A stretch of 64,000 nt of DNA. Origin: Gnetum montanum. Taxonomy: Eukaryota > Streptophyta > Gnetopsida > Gnetales > Gnetaceae. The notes beneath the pieces were generated by a model. The model saw only the letters and a list, made by a program, of their open reading frames with translations. It did no database searches and was not told where the DNA came from. This document shows, one piece after another, positions 19,722 through 30,159 of this stretch. Numbering within the stretch: the first letter of the stretch is position 1; each line of letters opens with the position of its first letter. The position numbers were made by a program, and so were the translations under genes. The stretch is from NCBI GenBank assembly GCA_015680685.1, contig MNCI01001980.1:234209-298208 (forward strand), read 5' to 3'.

Positions 19722-22700
19722 ATGTCTCCGGCAAAGCGAACTCGTGCTGCCTTGGCAGCCGCGGCCGAAGCCTCCGCAACGAGGTTGAAATCCTTGGATG
19801 GAGCTGCGACCCCTCCGCAGGAGGAGGAGCTTTGCTCTGCTAAGAAGATGAAGGTCGATAGTAACAGTAGCGGTCTTAGCAAGAGGAGGAGTAATAACAG
19901 GTCACATAGAAATCAAGGAAATGGCGATGCCGAAAGCCCTATTGTGATCGCTGATAATGAAAATGAGGACATTGTTGAAATGGTCGTTGACGGTAATGCT
20001 AATGGCAATGGCCTTATTCCTGCTCCAACTCCAGAAGTAGCTACTCCTGTTCCTGCCAAAGTCGATGGCCCTGCTTCTGCTGCCAAGTCGCGTGCCAGTT
20101 CCACGAAGAACAAGAAGGAGCTTGCGGCAAAGGAGCCTGATGCTGTTCAGAATGTACGTTCTCCTCCTGCTCGATTTCGTGCCTGTGCCTCTGCTCGGTC
20201 GCGATCCTCGCCCGGCGCAGATGATAATGATGATGATGAAGATGCTCTGCTTGGCGACGTCGTTGATCCGGAGGAGGCCAAAAAGCTTTGGCCTTGGCGC
20301 TTTGAAAAGGTTCATGTTGTTCCTAAATCTTCTGTATCTGTCCTGCGCTCTAAAAGGGTCCTTGTTTGTCCACGGCTATCTAAAAAGGTCAAGGTTTGTT
20401 TTTGTCAACGGCGCTTTAAAAAAAAAGGTCTGTGTTTGCCGACGGTCTCATCGGTTTCGCCGTTCTCTTTACTGTGACAAGAGTTTTTACGTGAAACTTA
20501 TGAAGCGCAAGTTCCGGACATGATGAATTCCCGTTTTCCTTTGGTTTCGTCTTCCTTTTCCAGGTATATTTTGCTTCTTTAGTTTCTATCAGCCAGGGCA
20601 ATTTTTCAATGTATATGTTTAATGGTGAACAGGAAAAGCTGTTGAACGAGAAAATGGAAAGAGAGAAGGAAAAAGGAGAAGAGACGAAAAGCAAAGAGAA
20701 GAGGAAGGAGAACAGGGACAGAACGGGAGAAGAGTCTAAAAGCAAGGACAATAAGAAGGAGAAAGCGGCAGAAGAACTCAAAGAGGAGAGATTTCCAGCT
20801 AAGGCGCATTATTTACAAGCCAGAGTTGATGGCAACATCTATAATCTGAACGACACTGTTTTGGTTAAGGTAAATAGTCTCATGCTTGTTCAATGCCTTG
20901 GAAAGCATTGTTAAGGTTAGAATGGTTTTTTGTGAATCATTACCGAGTCCGGTTGATCGATGTTATAGATTATTTGAAGCATTGTCCTGATTGCTCTGTA
21001 TATGTCTAGCTTAATTCTTACATGATCATAGCACGTACCATTAGCATAATTACAGAAGTGTTCATAGCGTGTACCAACAGCATAATTACATAGCTACATT
21101 GTTGTGGCTTGTTTGTGGAGGTTAATTGGATGGAGTTATACGATTTCATTTTGACTGTTGTATTTTTAGTTTCTGGATGTTGATTGATTGATATTTGTCT
21201 GTCTCATTTGTAGTATATTTGCAGCATTATTTTGTATTTAAAAACCTGCACTTGCAGGGTGAAAGTGACAAACTGGACTACATTGGTAGAATAGTTGAAT
21301 TTTTCAAGGGTACGGACGGAGAGGAGTATTTCTGTTGCAGATGGTTTTACAGAGCGGAGGATACTGTATGAAACCTTTTGCTCAAAATTTAAATTTGTAA
21401 TGGCTTTAGCTTTAAGAATATGACTGACAGTATATTTCACTGAATTAGGCGTTGACAATTGAATCCTCTAGCCATGACGATAAACGGGTGTTTTTATCGC
21501 CAATCATGGATGACAACGATCTAGCTTGCATCATCAGAAAGATTTCCGTTGTCAGAGTGCCCCATGGGGTATGCAGTTTGTTGAAATGCATATAATGTTT
21601 TAGACTGTTTATATGTTTTTACCCTCGACACGGAGTTTGAAACTTTGGATTGACCTCCCTCAGTAATATTTGATCACTTTCATATTTTTATGTCTTGTCA
21701 GATGCCTGGATCTGGAAAGAAAGGGCTTATTCCACATTGCGATTATTATTATGATATGGCTTATAATCCAGCTTACTCTGTTTTTCATGTTTTGCCAGAG
21801 GGTAAGTTTGAATAGATGTAGGGGGTTGTTAAATTATAAATCACCAATTATATTAATGCACGTTTGGTTTCATCGTTCCAGATGATGCTGCATCGAGTTC
21901 TGAATCTGTATCAACGGTGTGTTCTGATTCTGCCAGTAGCAGACCCGTTGAAGCTGTTTCAGGTGGTAAATCATCTCAGCTTCTGTTGCTGGACTTGTAC
22001 GCAGGATGTGGTGGGATGTCGACAGGTTTATGCATGGGCGCAAAACTCTCTGGCGTTAATCTTGTTGGAGTAAGTATTAACATAACAGAACACGGAATAT
22101 GTATGTTTAATTGGTTTTTAGTCACATATACATTTTTTCTGTATATTTGAATTGATCCTTTTACATGCAGAAATGGGCTGTCGATATGAATGAAAATGCT
22201 ATCAGAAGTTTGAAGCACAACCATCCCGAAACAGAGGTTTTGAGATCAAAAAACAACGGTTGTGAAAGTGGGTGGGTTTTAATGTTTTCCTTTATTAACT
22301 GACAATCTCTTATGCTTTGGCAGGCTCGTGTTGAAACTGCTGAGGATTTTTTAGAGTTATTAAAGAGCTGGAAAGATCTTTGTGAGAAGTACTGTGAACC
22401 CAAGGATCACAAGATAAACGGTTGCTCTAGCAGCAAGGCAGAGGATAATCAGGGTTCCAACAATGATGGTGCTGAGGATGATGAGGACGATGACGACAAT
22501 AATGCTGACGATGTATTCGAAGTAGATTCATTACTTGCCATTCAATATCGTGGACCAGAAGATGATTTCCCAGGGCTTCGATTCAAGGTTTATATGTTAT
22601 GTTTATTTTGGGTGCAGGTTGATTGTACACCTGAAATTATACTGACAGAATTAGCGTACTCACCCAAGTATCGTCTTCCCATATAGGTTCGCTGGAGAGG

Positions 22701-25050
22701 TTATAGTGAAAATGAGGATACATGGGAGCCACTGGATGGGTTAATGTAAGGTTACTCTTGGTTGCGGTTTGTAATACAGTTTCAATAAATGATCCACGCT
22801 CACTGCACTGGTTTCTCATATCTCGTTAAACAGGGGTGCTGAAGAAAAAGTCAAAGAGTTTGTAAGGAAGGGCGCACAGTCTAAGATTCTGCCCCTTCCG
22901 GTAAGAAGACGAACCCTACATTTTACTTGCTTACTAGATCATGCAGGTTAACTTTCTATAAATTTTCTTACGAATCTGCAAACATGATTAATGAGACGAA
23001 GATTGTTATATCGTATTATCAACAGGGCGATGTGGACATAATCTGTGGTGGTCCTCCGTGCCAAGGAGCCAGTGGGTTCAATAGATTCCGGAACGTGCAG
23101 GCACCCTTGGAAGATCCCAAGAACCGTCAGGTTATAGTCTACATGGATATTGTTGATTTTCTGAAGCCACGATTTGTATTAATGGAAAATGTGGTGGACA
23201 TTCTCAAGTTTGCTGGGGGAACCCTGGGACGCTATGCTCTGAGTAGGTTGGTGAACATGAATTACCAAGCTAAACTTGGACTGATGGCAGCTGGTTACTA
23301 TGGACTTCCTCAATTCAGGATGCGTGTCTTCTTGTGGGGGGCTATTCCAACCGAGGTTTGACTGTTACATGTTAAAGATAATACTAAAGTCTAGTTTAAT
23401 TGCCTTGGAAAATTTTGTTACTTGATCCGTTTTTTCCTTATTTAATTTTCATGATTGCAGAAGCTGCCCAAGTTTCCTTTACCAACACATGCTGCACATT
23501 CCAGAGGGGTGGTTCCAACGGAATGGGATGTGAGTTTCTTGAAATCCTTCAATCTTAGGCTGCCTATGGCTTAAATTTATGCATATGCTAATACACTCTT
23601 TGTTTTGGCAGCAAAATGTTGTTGTTCACAGTGAGAATTCATCTTATAAAGTAATGAATGCACTTGAACTTGCTGATGCTATATCGGATCTTCCCAGTGT
23701 AAGCAATTTCAGAAGTTTTCTGCTTAAATATGGTATTATCTGACTTCTTAAGCATTGTCACTAACCTGGACTTCTTGCTTCTGAGACGCAGATTATAAAC
23801 AGCGAGGAGCGAGATGAAATGTCTTATGGGAAAGCTCCACGAACAGCTTTTCAGAAATTCATCCGACTTCCGAAAGAAGGTATTTCACTGAAATGTAGTT
23901 GTAACTACATACTTACCAAAGCCAATTCATTGCGAAATCATAATCTTCTGGAGTTTAATCAGTGATGTGCAGTGGTGAAATGGTTTCCCAATCGTCTGCA
24001 ATCAAGAAACATCAGCAACGAAAAGCTGTTCTTTACGACCATCGTCCTCTGCAACTTAACGACGATGATTACCAGCGGGTGTGCAGAATTCCTAAGAGGA
24101 AGGTAAAATGAGTATTTCTAGATTAAACAACTTTGCAGTATGCTTATTGTGGCAGTTGTCTCAATATTTGTTTGTAATGTGTTAGGGAGCTAACTTCCGA
24201 GATCTTCCTGGAGTAAGAGTAAAGGAAGACAATACCGTTGAACTAGACCCAACCATGGATAGGGTTATGTTATCTTCAGGAAAACCTTTGGTACGACATA
24301 ATACAACTTATTTGTATTTAAAGTTTATGGGTCAGTCTTTTAAAATCTTTTTATTTACAGGTTCCTGATTACGCAATCACGTTTGTCCAAGGGCGTTCTT
24401 TGAAGTAAGTTATTTAATATGCCATCAGTATTCAATGAAGTAGCTGGTATTTTTATATATGCTCATGAGTTGGTATTACAGACCATTTGGAAGACTATGG
24501 TGGGATGAAACTGTGCCGACGGTTGTTACCAGAGCTGAACCTCACAATCAGGTTTTCATTTGTACACAAGATTTTATGTTGTTTTTCTGAAAGTTTTATT
24601 TCCAACTCGCTTGCAAAGCAAAGCTAGTTCTAATCATGGCATCTCTGTGGAATATTTGGCTAGATTATACTGCATCCTGACCAGGACCGAGTCCTTTCAA
24701 TTCGAGAGAATGCACGCTTACAAGGATTCCCAGATTATTACAAATTATTTGGCAATGTTAAAGCCAGGTATGCCCAGGAATCAACTACTTTTTTCTTTCT
24801 TATTCTGGGCTTTCGATAGGTTTTGTAAATATTTTTGAAATGTGCTTTTTAATATAGGTATATTCAAGTAGGAAATGCTGTAGCTGTTCCAGTTGCAAGA
24901 GCTTTAGGTTATGCCTTTGGATTAGCTGTTCAGAATATGAACACAGATGAATCACCAATTATGGAGTTGCCTTCTGGATTTCCTGAAAATGTTGGGCAGG
25001 TGGCTGAACTCATTGCAAACGAGAATGGAGTTTCAGATGTAGGGGAATAG
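19722..25050 (+). CDS. CMT3: Chromomethylase (CMT-type cytosine DNA methyltransferase), 20 exons
   Basis: The enzyme maintains CHG (and some CHH) methylation in the nucleus by binding H3K9me2 nucleosomes. Exons by family conservation: 19722-20309, 20633-20869, 21258-21365, 21449-21568, 21702-21801, 21882-22069, 22171-22236, 22324-22587, 22687-22745, 22834-22900, 23026-23355, 23461-23529, 23612-23698, 23792-23879, 23963-24102, 24186-24290, 24361-24404, 24482-24551, 24664-24767, 24858-25050. They join without a stop into about 1008 residues; all introns are GT-AG. Residues 1-250 are charged and disordered. A BAH domain (about 254-384), motif [12 protein letters not shown] (419-429), a chromodomain (about 532-580; likely aromatic cage F534, W560, Y563), motif IV GGPPCQG with catalytic C611, motif VI ENV (653-655), QFRMR (695-699) and motif [15 protein letters not shown] (949-962) follow. 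N-terminal length favours CMT3-type over CMT2. Exon 1 may end later, because in-phase donors also exist at 20357, 20387 and 20393. Exon 15 uses the AG at 23961-23962; the AG ten bases downstream would shift the frame. Confidence 0.96.
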
Positions 25051-25760
25051 ATTTAAAATGAAAGCATTAAGGATTTATTACCTTTGAGTTCTTTCAGAAT
25101 TTAAAATTTGGTATTTGGATGCAAAATGTGGTCTTTAGATTTTTTATCTGTAACATGGGTATTTAATTTAATCCAAGGTTATGCAGGGTAAAGCATTGTT
25201 GCCCCTGCTTTCATTTTTTCAGTCATATTTGTAACTTCTGAAATTTGTCAATACTAATTGTTTATTCCTTGAAAGGAATTTTGATGGAACTGAAACATTT
25301 TGACGAGTACATGCTAGCATTATTATGCGGTTTTTTTCCCACAAATTATTTTAAAGATGGATATTGTCTTTAAAAGTTTTGCGCTCTATTTAAATGATGG
25401 TGTAACTGCTATATATGGGGTATTGAATTTTAATCGGCTTTACTGTAAACTCAAAATGCTTCATGCTAGTGGCTTTTATCGGTATATCTGGAATCAAGTA
25501 TTTTTCCTTCAACTATACATAAGCATGAGATGCTTTGAAGTTGTTGCCGAATTTACGTCATATATTTTGTTTTCATTTTATGTTCTTGGATATAAACTGT
25601 TTACAATATGTTTTTCTTTTCATTTACAATTGGTTTTACAGTCATTTCAAGTTATTAAATTTGGTTTAGTAACTTTATTAAATTCAGTTATGCACTGTTA
25701 AGTGGAGTATCGAGAATGTGGTTTTAAAGGTTTGATTCTAATAGATATGGAAGTCATGTT
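25051..25760. other. CMT 3' flank
   Basis: This is AT-rich sequence after the CMT stop. It presumably contains the 3' UTR, but no clear AATAAA signal was found near the stop. The open frame at 25357-25701 is T-rich, has no recognisable motif and is not called. Confidence 0.5.
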
Positions 25761-26999
25761 CGATATATTGTCAAAATTATGCAAGTTTCAGTGTCTACTG
25801 AATTGTTATTCTTCTACATGGTAGTTACGGAACTTGTTCAACTGGTTGCTCAATTGTGATGTAATTGGGGTGTGTTTTGACATTCTTTTTTAGCATCATC
25901 CAAGATGGTGTTTGAAATGGGGGATAGAGAGGAGTGGATGGTGTTTGAAGTATTGGTAGTATGGTTTTGTTGAATGTTTTTCAAGGAGACATCTATAAAG
26001 GGAAGGGAGTGTAAGGTGGATGTTTGATATATTGTCAAAATCATGCAAGTTTCAGTATTTAGTGAATTGTTATTCTTCTACGGAACTTGTTCAACTGGTT
26101 GCTCAATTGGGATGTAATTGGGGTGTGTTTTGACATTCTTTTTTAGCATCATCCAAGATGATGAATGCTAAAATGCTATTGTTTACTTTTCTATATTAAG
26201 AGGTAACTATACCCGGTTGTCGTTCTTTACAGTATGGTGCATTTTACAAAAAGTGAGTTGTGATTTGTCATTTTATCCTTTATTGAAAATATTTAGGATA
26301 TAAGAAATTTTTGATTGACAACACAAGTTTGAAATGGAGGATAAAGAGGAGTGGATGGTGTTTGAAGTATTGATAGTATGGTTTTGTTGAGTGTTTTTTA
26401 AGGAGACATCTTTAAAGGGAAGGGAGTGTTTAATAAATTGTTTTTTAGGTGTTTTTGGGATGTTTAAGAAGTTAAACCTTGGTTGACTTTTGCAAGTTGG
26501 ATGTTTGATATATTGTCAAAATTATGCAAGTTTCAGTATCTAGTGAATTGTTATTCTTCTACGTGGTAGTTATGGAACTTGTTCAACTGGTTGCTCAATT
26601 CTGATGTAACTGGGGTGTGTTTTGACATTCTTTTTTAGCATCATCCAAGATGATGAACGCCAAAATGCTATTGTTTACTTTTCTATATTAAGATGTAACT
26701 ATACTCGGTAATTGTTGTTCTTTACATTATGGTGTATTTTACAAAAAGTGAGTTGTGATTTGTCATTTTATCCTTTATTGAAAATATTCAGGATATAAGA
26801 AATTTTTGATTGACACCACAAGTTTGAAATGGAGGATAGAGAGGAGTGGATGGTGTTTGAAGTATTGGTAGTATGGTTTTGTTGAATGTTTTTGAAGTAG
26901 ACATCTTTAAAGGGAAGGGAGTGTTTAATAAATTATCTTTTAGGTGTTTTTGGGATGTTTAAGAAGTTAAACCTTGGTTGACTTTTGCAAGTTGGATGC
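25761..26999. repeat. Three tandem copies of a ~490-bp repeat
   Basis: Copies begin at GATATATTGTCAAAAT (25761, 26025, 26506) and run GCAAGTTTCAGT...GGTTGCTCAATT...CATCATCCAAGATG...TTGACTTTTGCAAGTTGGATG. Copies 2 and 3 are about 480-495 bp and very similar. Copy 1 is about 260 bp and has lost its middle between CCAAGATG and TTTGAAATGG. No coding capacity is evident. Confidence 0.85.
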
Positions 27000-27289
27000 T
27001 CCTAATGACTTAATATATAATATATATATATAATTTAGTTCAATGTTGTTGCCCTTCTCTTCTATTTGTTTTTTAAGAAGTATTAGTAGTATGGTTTTGT
27101 TGAATGTTGTTGTAACCCAAAAATTTTTTGTAACCCAAAATTAGAAGAGACATTAAAATAGCTTTAAAAAAATCAAAGACAATTTGATTAGACAATAAAA
27201 ATGTTTAATTAGGAAAAAGAAGAGAATTGTATAAGAATAGGGATATATTTGTTATTATTATGAATAAATTAATAATATAAATACAAGAT
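27000..27289. other. AT-rich spacer
   Basis: It contains a TA-rich run (27011-27035) and a repeated GTAACCCAAAA motif (27112, 27131). No gene is seen. Confidence 0.5.
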
Positions 27290-28080
27290 AAAGTGGCTTG
27301 GTGTATGCTATTTATATATGATAGTGTTGGTGGATATTGCTCAAGAAAATATTGTTGCTAAAATAGAGATGTTTAGATATGTTTTAAAATCAAAAGGCTT
27401 GAATATCTGGAATGCAATTTTAATAACATAAATACTGGTGAAATAGAAGTGATAATTCAAGGCAAAAAAGTTCTTCACTAGGATTAATCCTCCAATTAAA
27501 TGGTAAAATTGATATAGATATTAGAAATAAGATCAAGGCAAGATAGTCAAAGTGGAGATAGGCTAGTGGTGTTCTTTGTGATAAAAGAATACCAATAAAA
27601 TTAAAAGGGATATTTTACAGGACAATTAAACTTGCTGCTATCTTATATGGTGTTGAATGTTGGGTAAGTACAAAAGAGGCATGATCAACAAATTAATGTG
27701 GTAGAAATGCAAATGCTTTGATAGATGTTGAATATTACTACAAGAAATAAACTACATAATATAGACATCAAAGGAAGATTAGAAGTGACTTTTGTTTTAG
27801 ATAAGCTACAAAATTGGCAACTTAGATAATTTGGACATGTGCAAAGAATATCACATAGTGAGCTTGTAAACAAAGGTTGCTACATCACTTTAAGAAAGCC
27901 ATTAGAAGGAAGACCAAAAAAGACATGGAAAAAATTGAGTGAAGATGATTTAAAGAAACTATAAATAAACAAGGATCTAGCTTTTCATAGAGGTGAATGG
28001 CAAAAAATAAGTCATGTAGTTGACCCCATTTTGTTGGGACAAGACTAGGATGATGATGATGACGATGATAAAAAATCCCA
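27290..28080 (+). pseudogene. LINE reverse-transcriptase C-terminal remnant
   Basis: Discontinuous translation gives the usual end of a plant LINE ORF2: a MLFxDDxVL-like remnant near 27305, a YLECNF-like remnant near 27405, then ASGVLCDKRIPIKLKGIFYRT and LAAILYGVECW (27560-27665), and an RRPKKTW-like motif near 27910. The remnant terminates near GATGATGATGATGACGATGAT (28050-28070), a typical 3' simple repeat. It has many stops and frameshifts and is dead. Confidence 0.75.
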
Positions 28081-28971
28081 CAAGTTTTTGGAAATATTTT
28101 TAGTGCAAAGTCTCTTCATCACTTAATTTTTTTGTTAATGAAATTTGTGCATTCTATAATAATCTCTTTTTAGGGAAAGTTATTAGTTACTATTTTAATT
28201 CTGGTCATGATTCTATCTAATTTAATTTGAATGAAGCTATAGAAGACATTAATAAATTAACTGCAAAAGCTATTGACTTTGATGGTTTGTATGTTGAATT
28301 ACTTAAATGGGTAGAAATTTTCATTCATAAGAAAAATTATCATCAACTAAACTTGGTTATGTAGAATGGCTTGAATCAACAAAAGAAACTTGGTTATGTA
28401 GAATGGCTTGAATCAACAAAAGAAACTTAGCAAGGTAGTAGTATTATATACAAATGATAATAAAAAAATTTGAATAACTATCACATAATAGTTAGTTGTA
28501 AGTAATATTTTTGTTAAAAAGAGGCTTAACACTTTGGTAGAAGATAATACGATAAGAATAATGAGTCCAACTTGAAACACCTAAAAAAAGGGCTCAAGTA
28601 TTGATTCCGAATTGAGAAACGCAAGAAGCTTTGGATAATGTAAAATTCATTTGTGATTATAAAGGAAAGAACAAGCATAAAAGTGGCCCTGTAATTCCTT
28701 TTAGAAGACCCATGTTGTGATGCTTTTGTTTTGTTCAAAACTCTCCCCGATATGAAATAAGGCCAACCAAACTTTCTTGCCTGGGGAGTGGGACGGTATT
28801 ACATTGAGAAGGTGCTTAGAATGAAAAATAAAAATAAAAGTAAAAATTTTTACATCCATGCTACATCCATCCATACTGACCAGAGCAGCGTGGATGAGGG
28901 GGTCATGAGCGTGGAAGATGAGGGGATGAAGGCCTTGAGTGGGGCCCTGTGAGGAGGAAAGCTGTAGGGCC
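28081..28971. other. Possible second LINE fragment and spacer
   Basis: Around 28230-28320 the plus strand reads AIEDINKLTAKAIDFDGLYV, reminiscent of the N-terminal part of a LINE RT. A 37-bp exact tandem duplication lies at 28349-28422 (AAACTTGGTTATGTAGAATG repeated). The rest is AT-rich and shows no gene. Confidence 0.4.
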
Positions 28972-29037
28972 CACGCGAACCTTTTGTGGGGCCAACGCGA
29001 ACCTTTTGTAGGGCCCACGCGAACCTTTTGTGGGGCC
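28972..29037. repeat. 22-bp GC-rich tandem repeat, three copies
   Basis: The unit is (C/A)ACGCGAACCTTTTGT(G/A)GGGCC. Copies start at 28972, 28994 and 29016 and differ at two positions in an alternating pattern. It is GC-rich against an AT-rich background. Confidence 0.85.
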
Positions 29038-29120
29038 AACGCAGCCTGCCAACAAGGCTGGCGGCCACGTGCTGGCCAACAATCTCCCATATTTGTTTTT
29101 TTCGGATAGTTGCAGTCGAA

Positions 29121-29225
29121 GTTGCCGTTATGCCAATCATATCTCCATTGATGGAGATATATTACTTTTTGATCATGTTTTTGGTTGCTGCTGATGTAGA
29201 GCCGCTCTGTGTCTTTTATGGCTGA
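29121..29225. repeat. Dispersed repeat block with a 10-bp-arm hairpin
   Basis: ATATCTCCAT-TG-ATGGAGATAT (29139-29160) is a perfect inverted repeat. The block from here to about 29220 recurs at 58420-58500 in the same orientation. On the minus strand both copies read SSNQKH..KVIYL.QWRYD, so it may come from one repeat family. Confidence 0.6.
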
Positions 29226-29439
29226 GAAAGGCAAGGGCAGCGGCGACAGGTGGCAGGTCTGGGAGGTTCTAGACGGAGCCGTAACAAGACTGTTTTAGCT
29301 CTCCCACACATTAATGTGGTAGGGCCGCTCTACCAGCTGGCACCCAAGCAGCTGCCAGCAGAGGCTCAGCGGAAAGCTTTTTATTTTTATTTTTTATATT
29401 TATGGCTGAGATGTGGTGCAGCATGCTAGTCAAGGCACT

Positions 29440-30159
29440 AATTGTTTGAGGCTAAAAATCATTTTTGATTCATTGTTAATGTGACAAATATGGTCTCGCA
29501 AATGCCTCAATTACAGGGCCGCGGCTCCATATGAAACCGTAGAAACGGTGTACACTGGATGTAGTCGATCCTTGGTATGCTTTTCTTCATTTCATGTTGT
29601 TCTTCATTTGATTGTAGAGACCATAAAGACCATGTATTGTTCATGTTGTTGTATGTCACATAGTGCAACTATGGCCTTAGGCATATGGACATTTTGGTAT
29701 TCTTTGATTGTTATCACATAGTGTGACTACAACTACGTGTTAGTTTTAGATTTTTATGTTTTATATGCTCAATGTAAACATGGGTGGTGAATGTAATGAG
29801 GCCATAAACTAAAATTAGTAGATAAAAACATGTCATAATGATAATTGTGCACCAAGGTGTATGCATATAAGTAAACTCACATACGATGTCATTAGGTAAA
29901 TTGGCTAAAAGGTCAGTATGCTCAGTAGTTTTAGGCCCTAGCATGCCATTACTTCACCAATTTTAAGCCCTGGCAAGCCATAACATTGCTAGTTTTAGGC
30001 CTTATTGGGCTATGGTCCATATGTTGTCTAACAAGTATGGGATGCTCTTGAAAGAGTACATAAGGCTAGAGCCAACAACGAAACATGATATAACATTGTA
30101 AAGGTAAACAAACAATTGGCAAATGAATGGATGAGACATCTACCATGAACTTGTTGCTT
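29440..30159. other. Noncoding, downstream end of element J1
   Basis: The stretch is AT-rich with no supported gene. A motif TTTTAGGCC(C/T)TA(G/T) recurs at 29929 and 29993. On the minus strand it follows the J1 protease region but no RT is seen. Confidence 0.4.

Noticed and set aside
19520-19882. Other open frames over the CMT leader and exon 1
   Set aside because: They are shadow frames of the GC-richer first exon; only the frame from 19722 continues into the conserved exons.
23973-24102. Use of the AG at 23971-23972 as the CMT exon 15 acceptor
   Set aside because: It would shift the frame and lose the conserved [17 protein letters not shown] segment; the AG ten bases upstream keeps it.
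27685-27873. Minus-strand frame within the LINE
   Set aside because: It is antisense to recognisable LINE RT residues.
28701-29234. 177-codon minus-strand frame
   Set aside because: It spans the 22-bp tandem repeat and a dispersed repeat, with no domain or start evidence.
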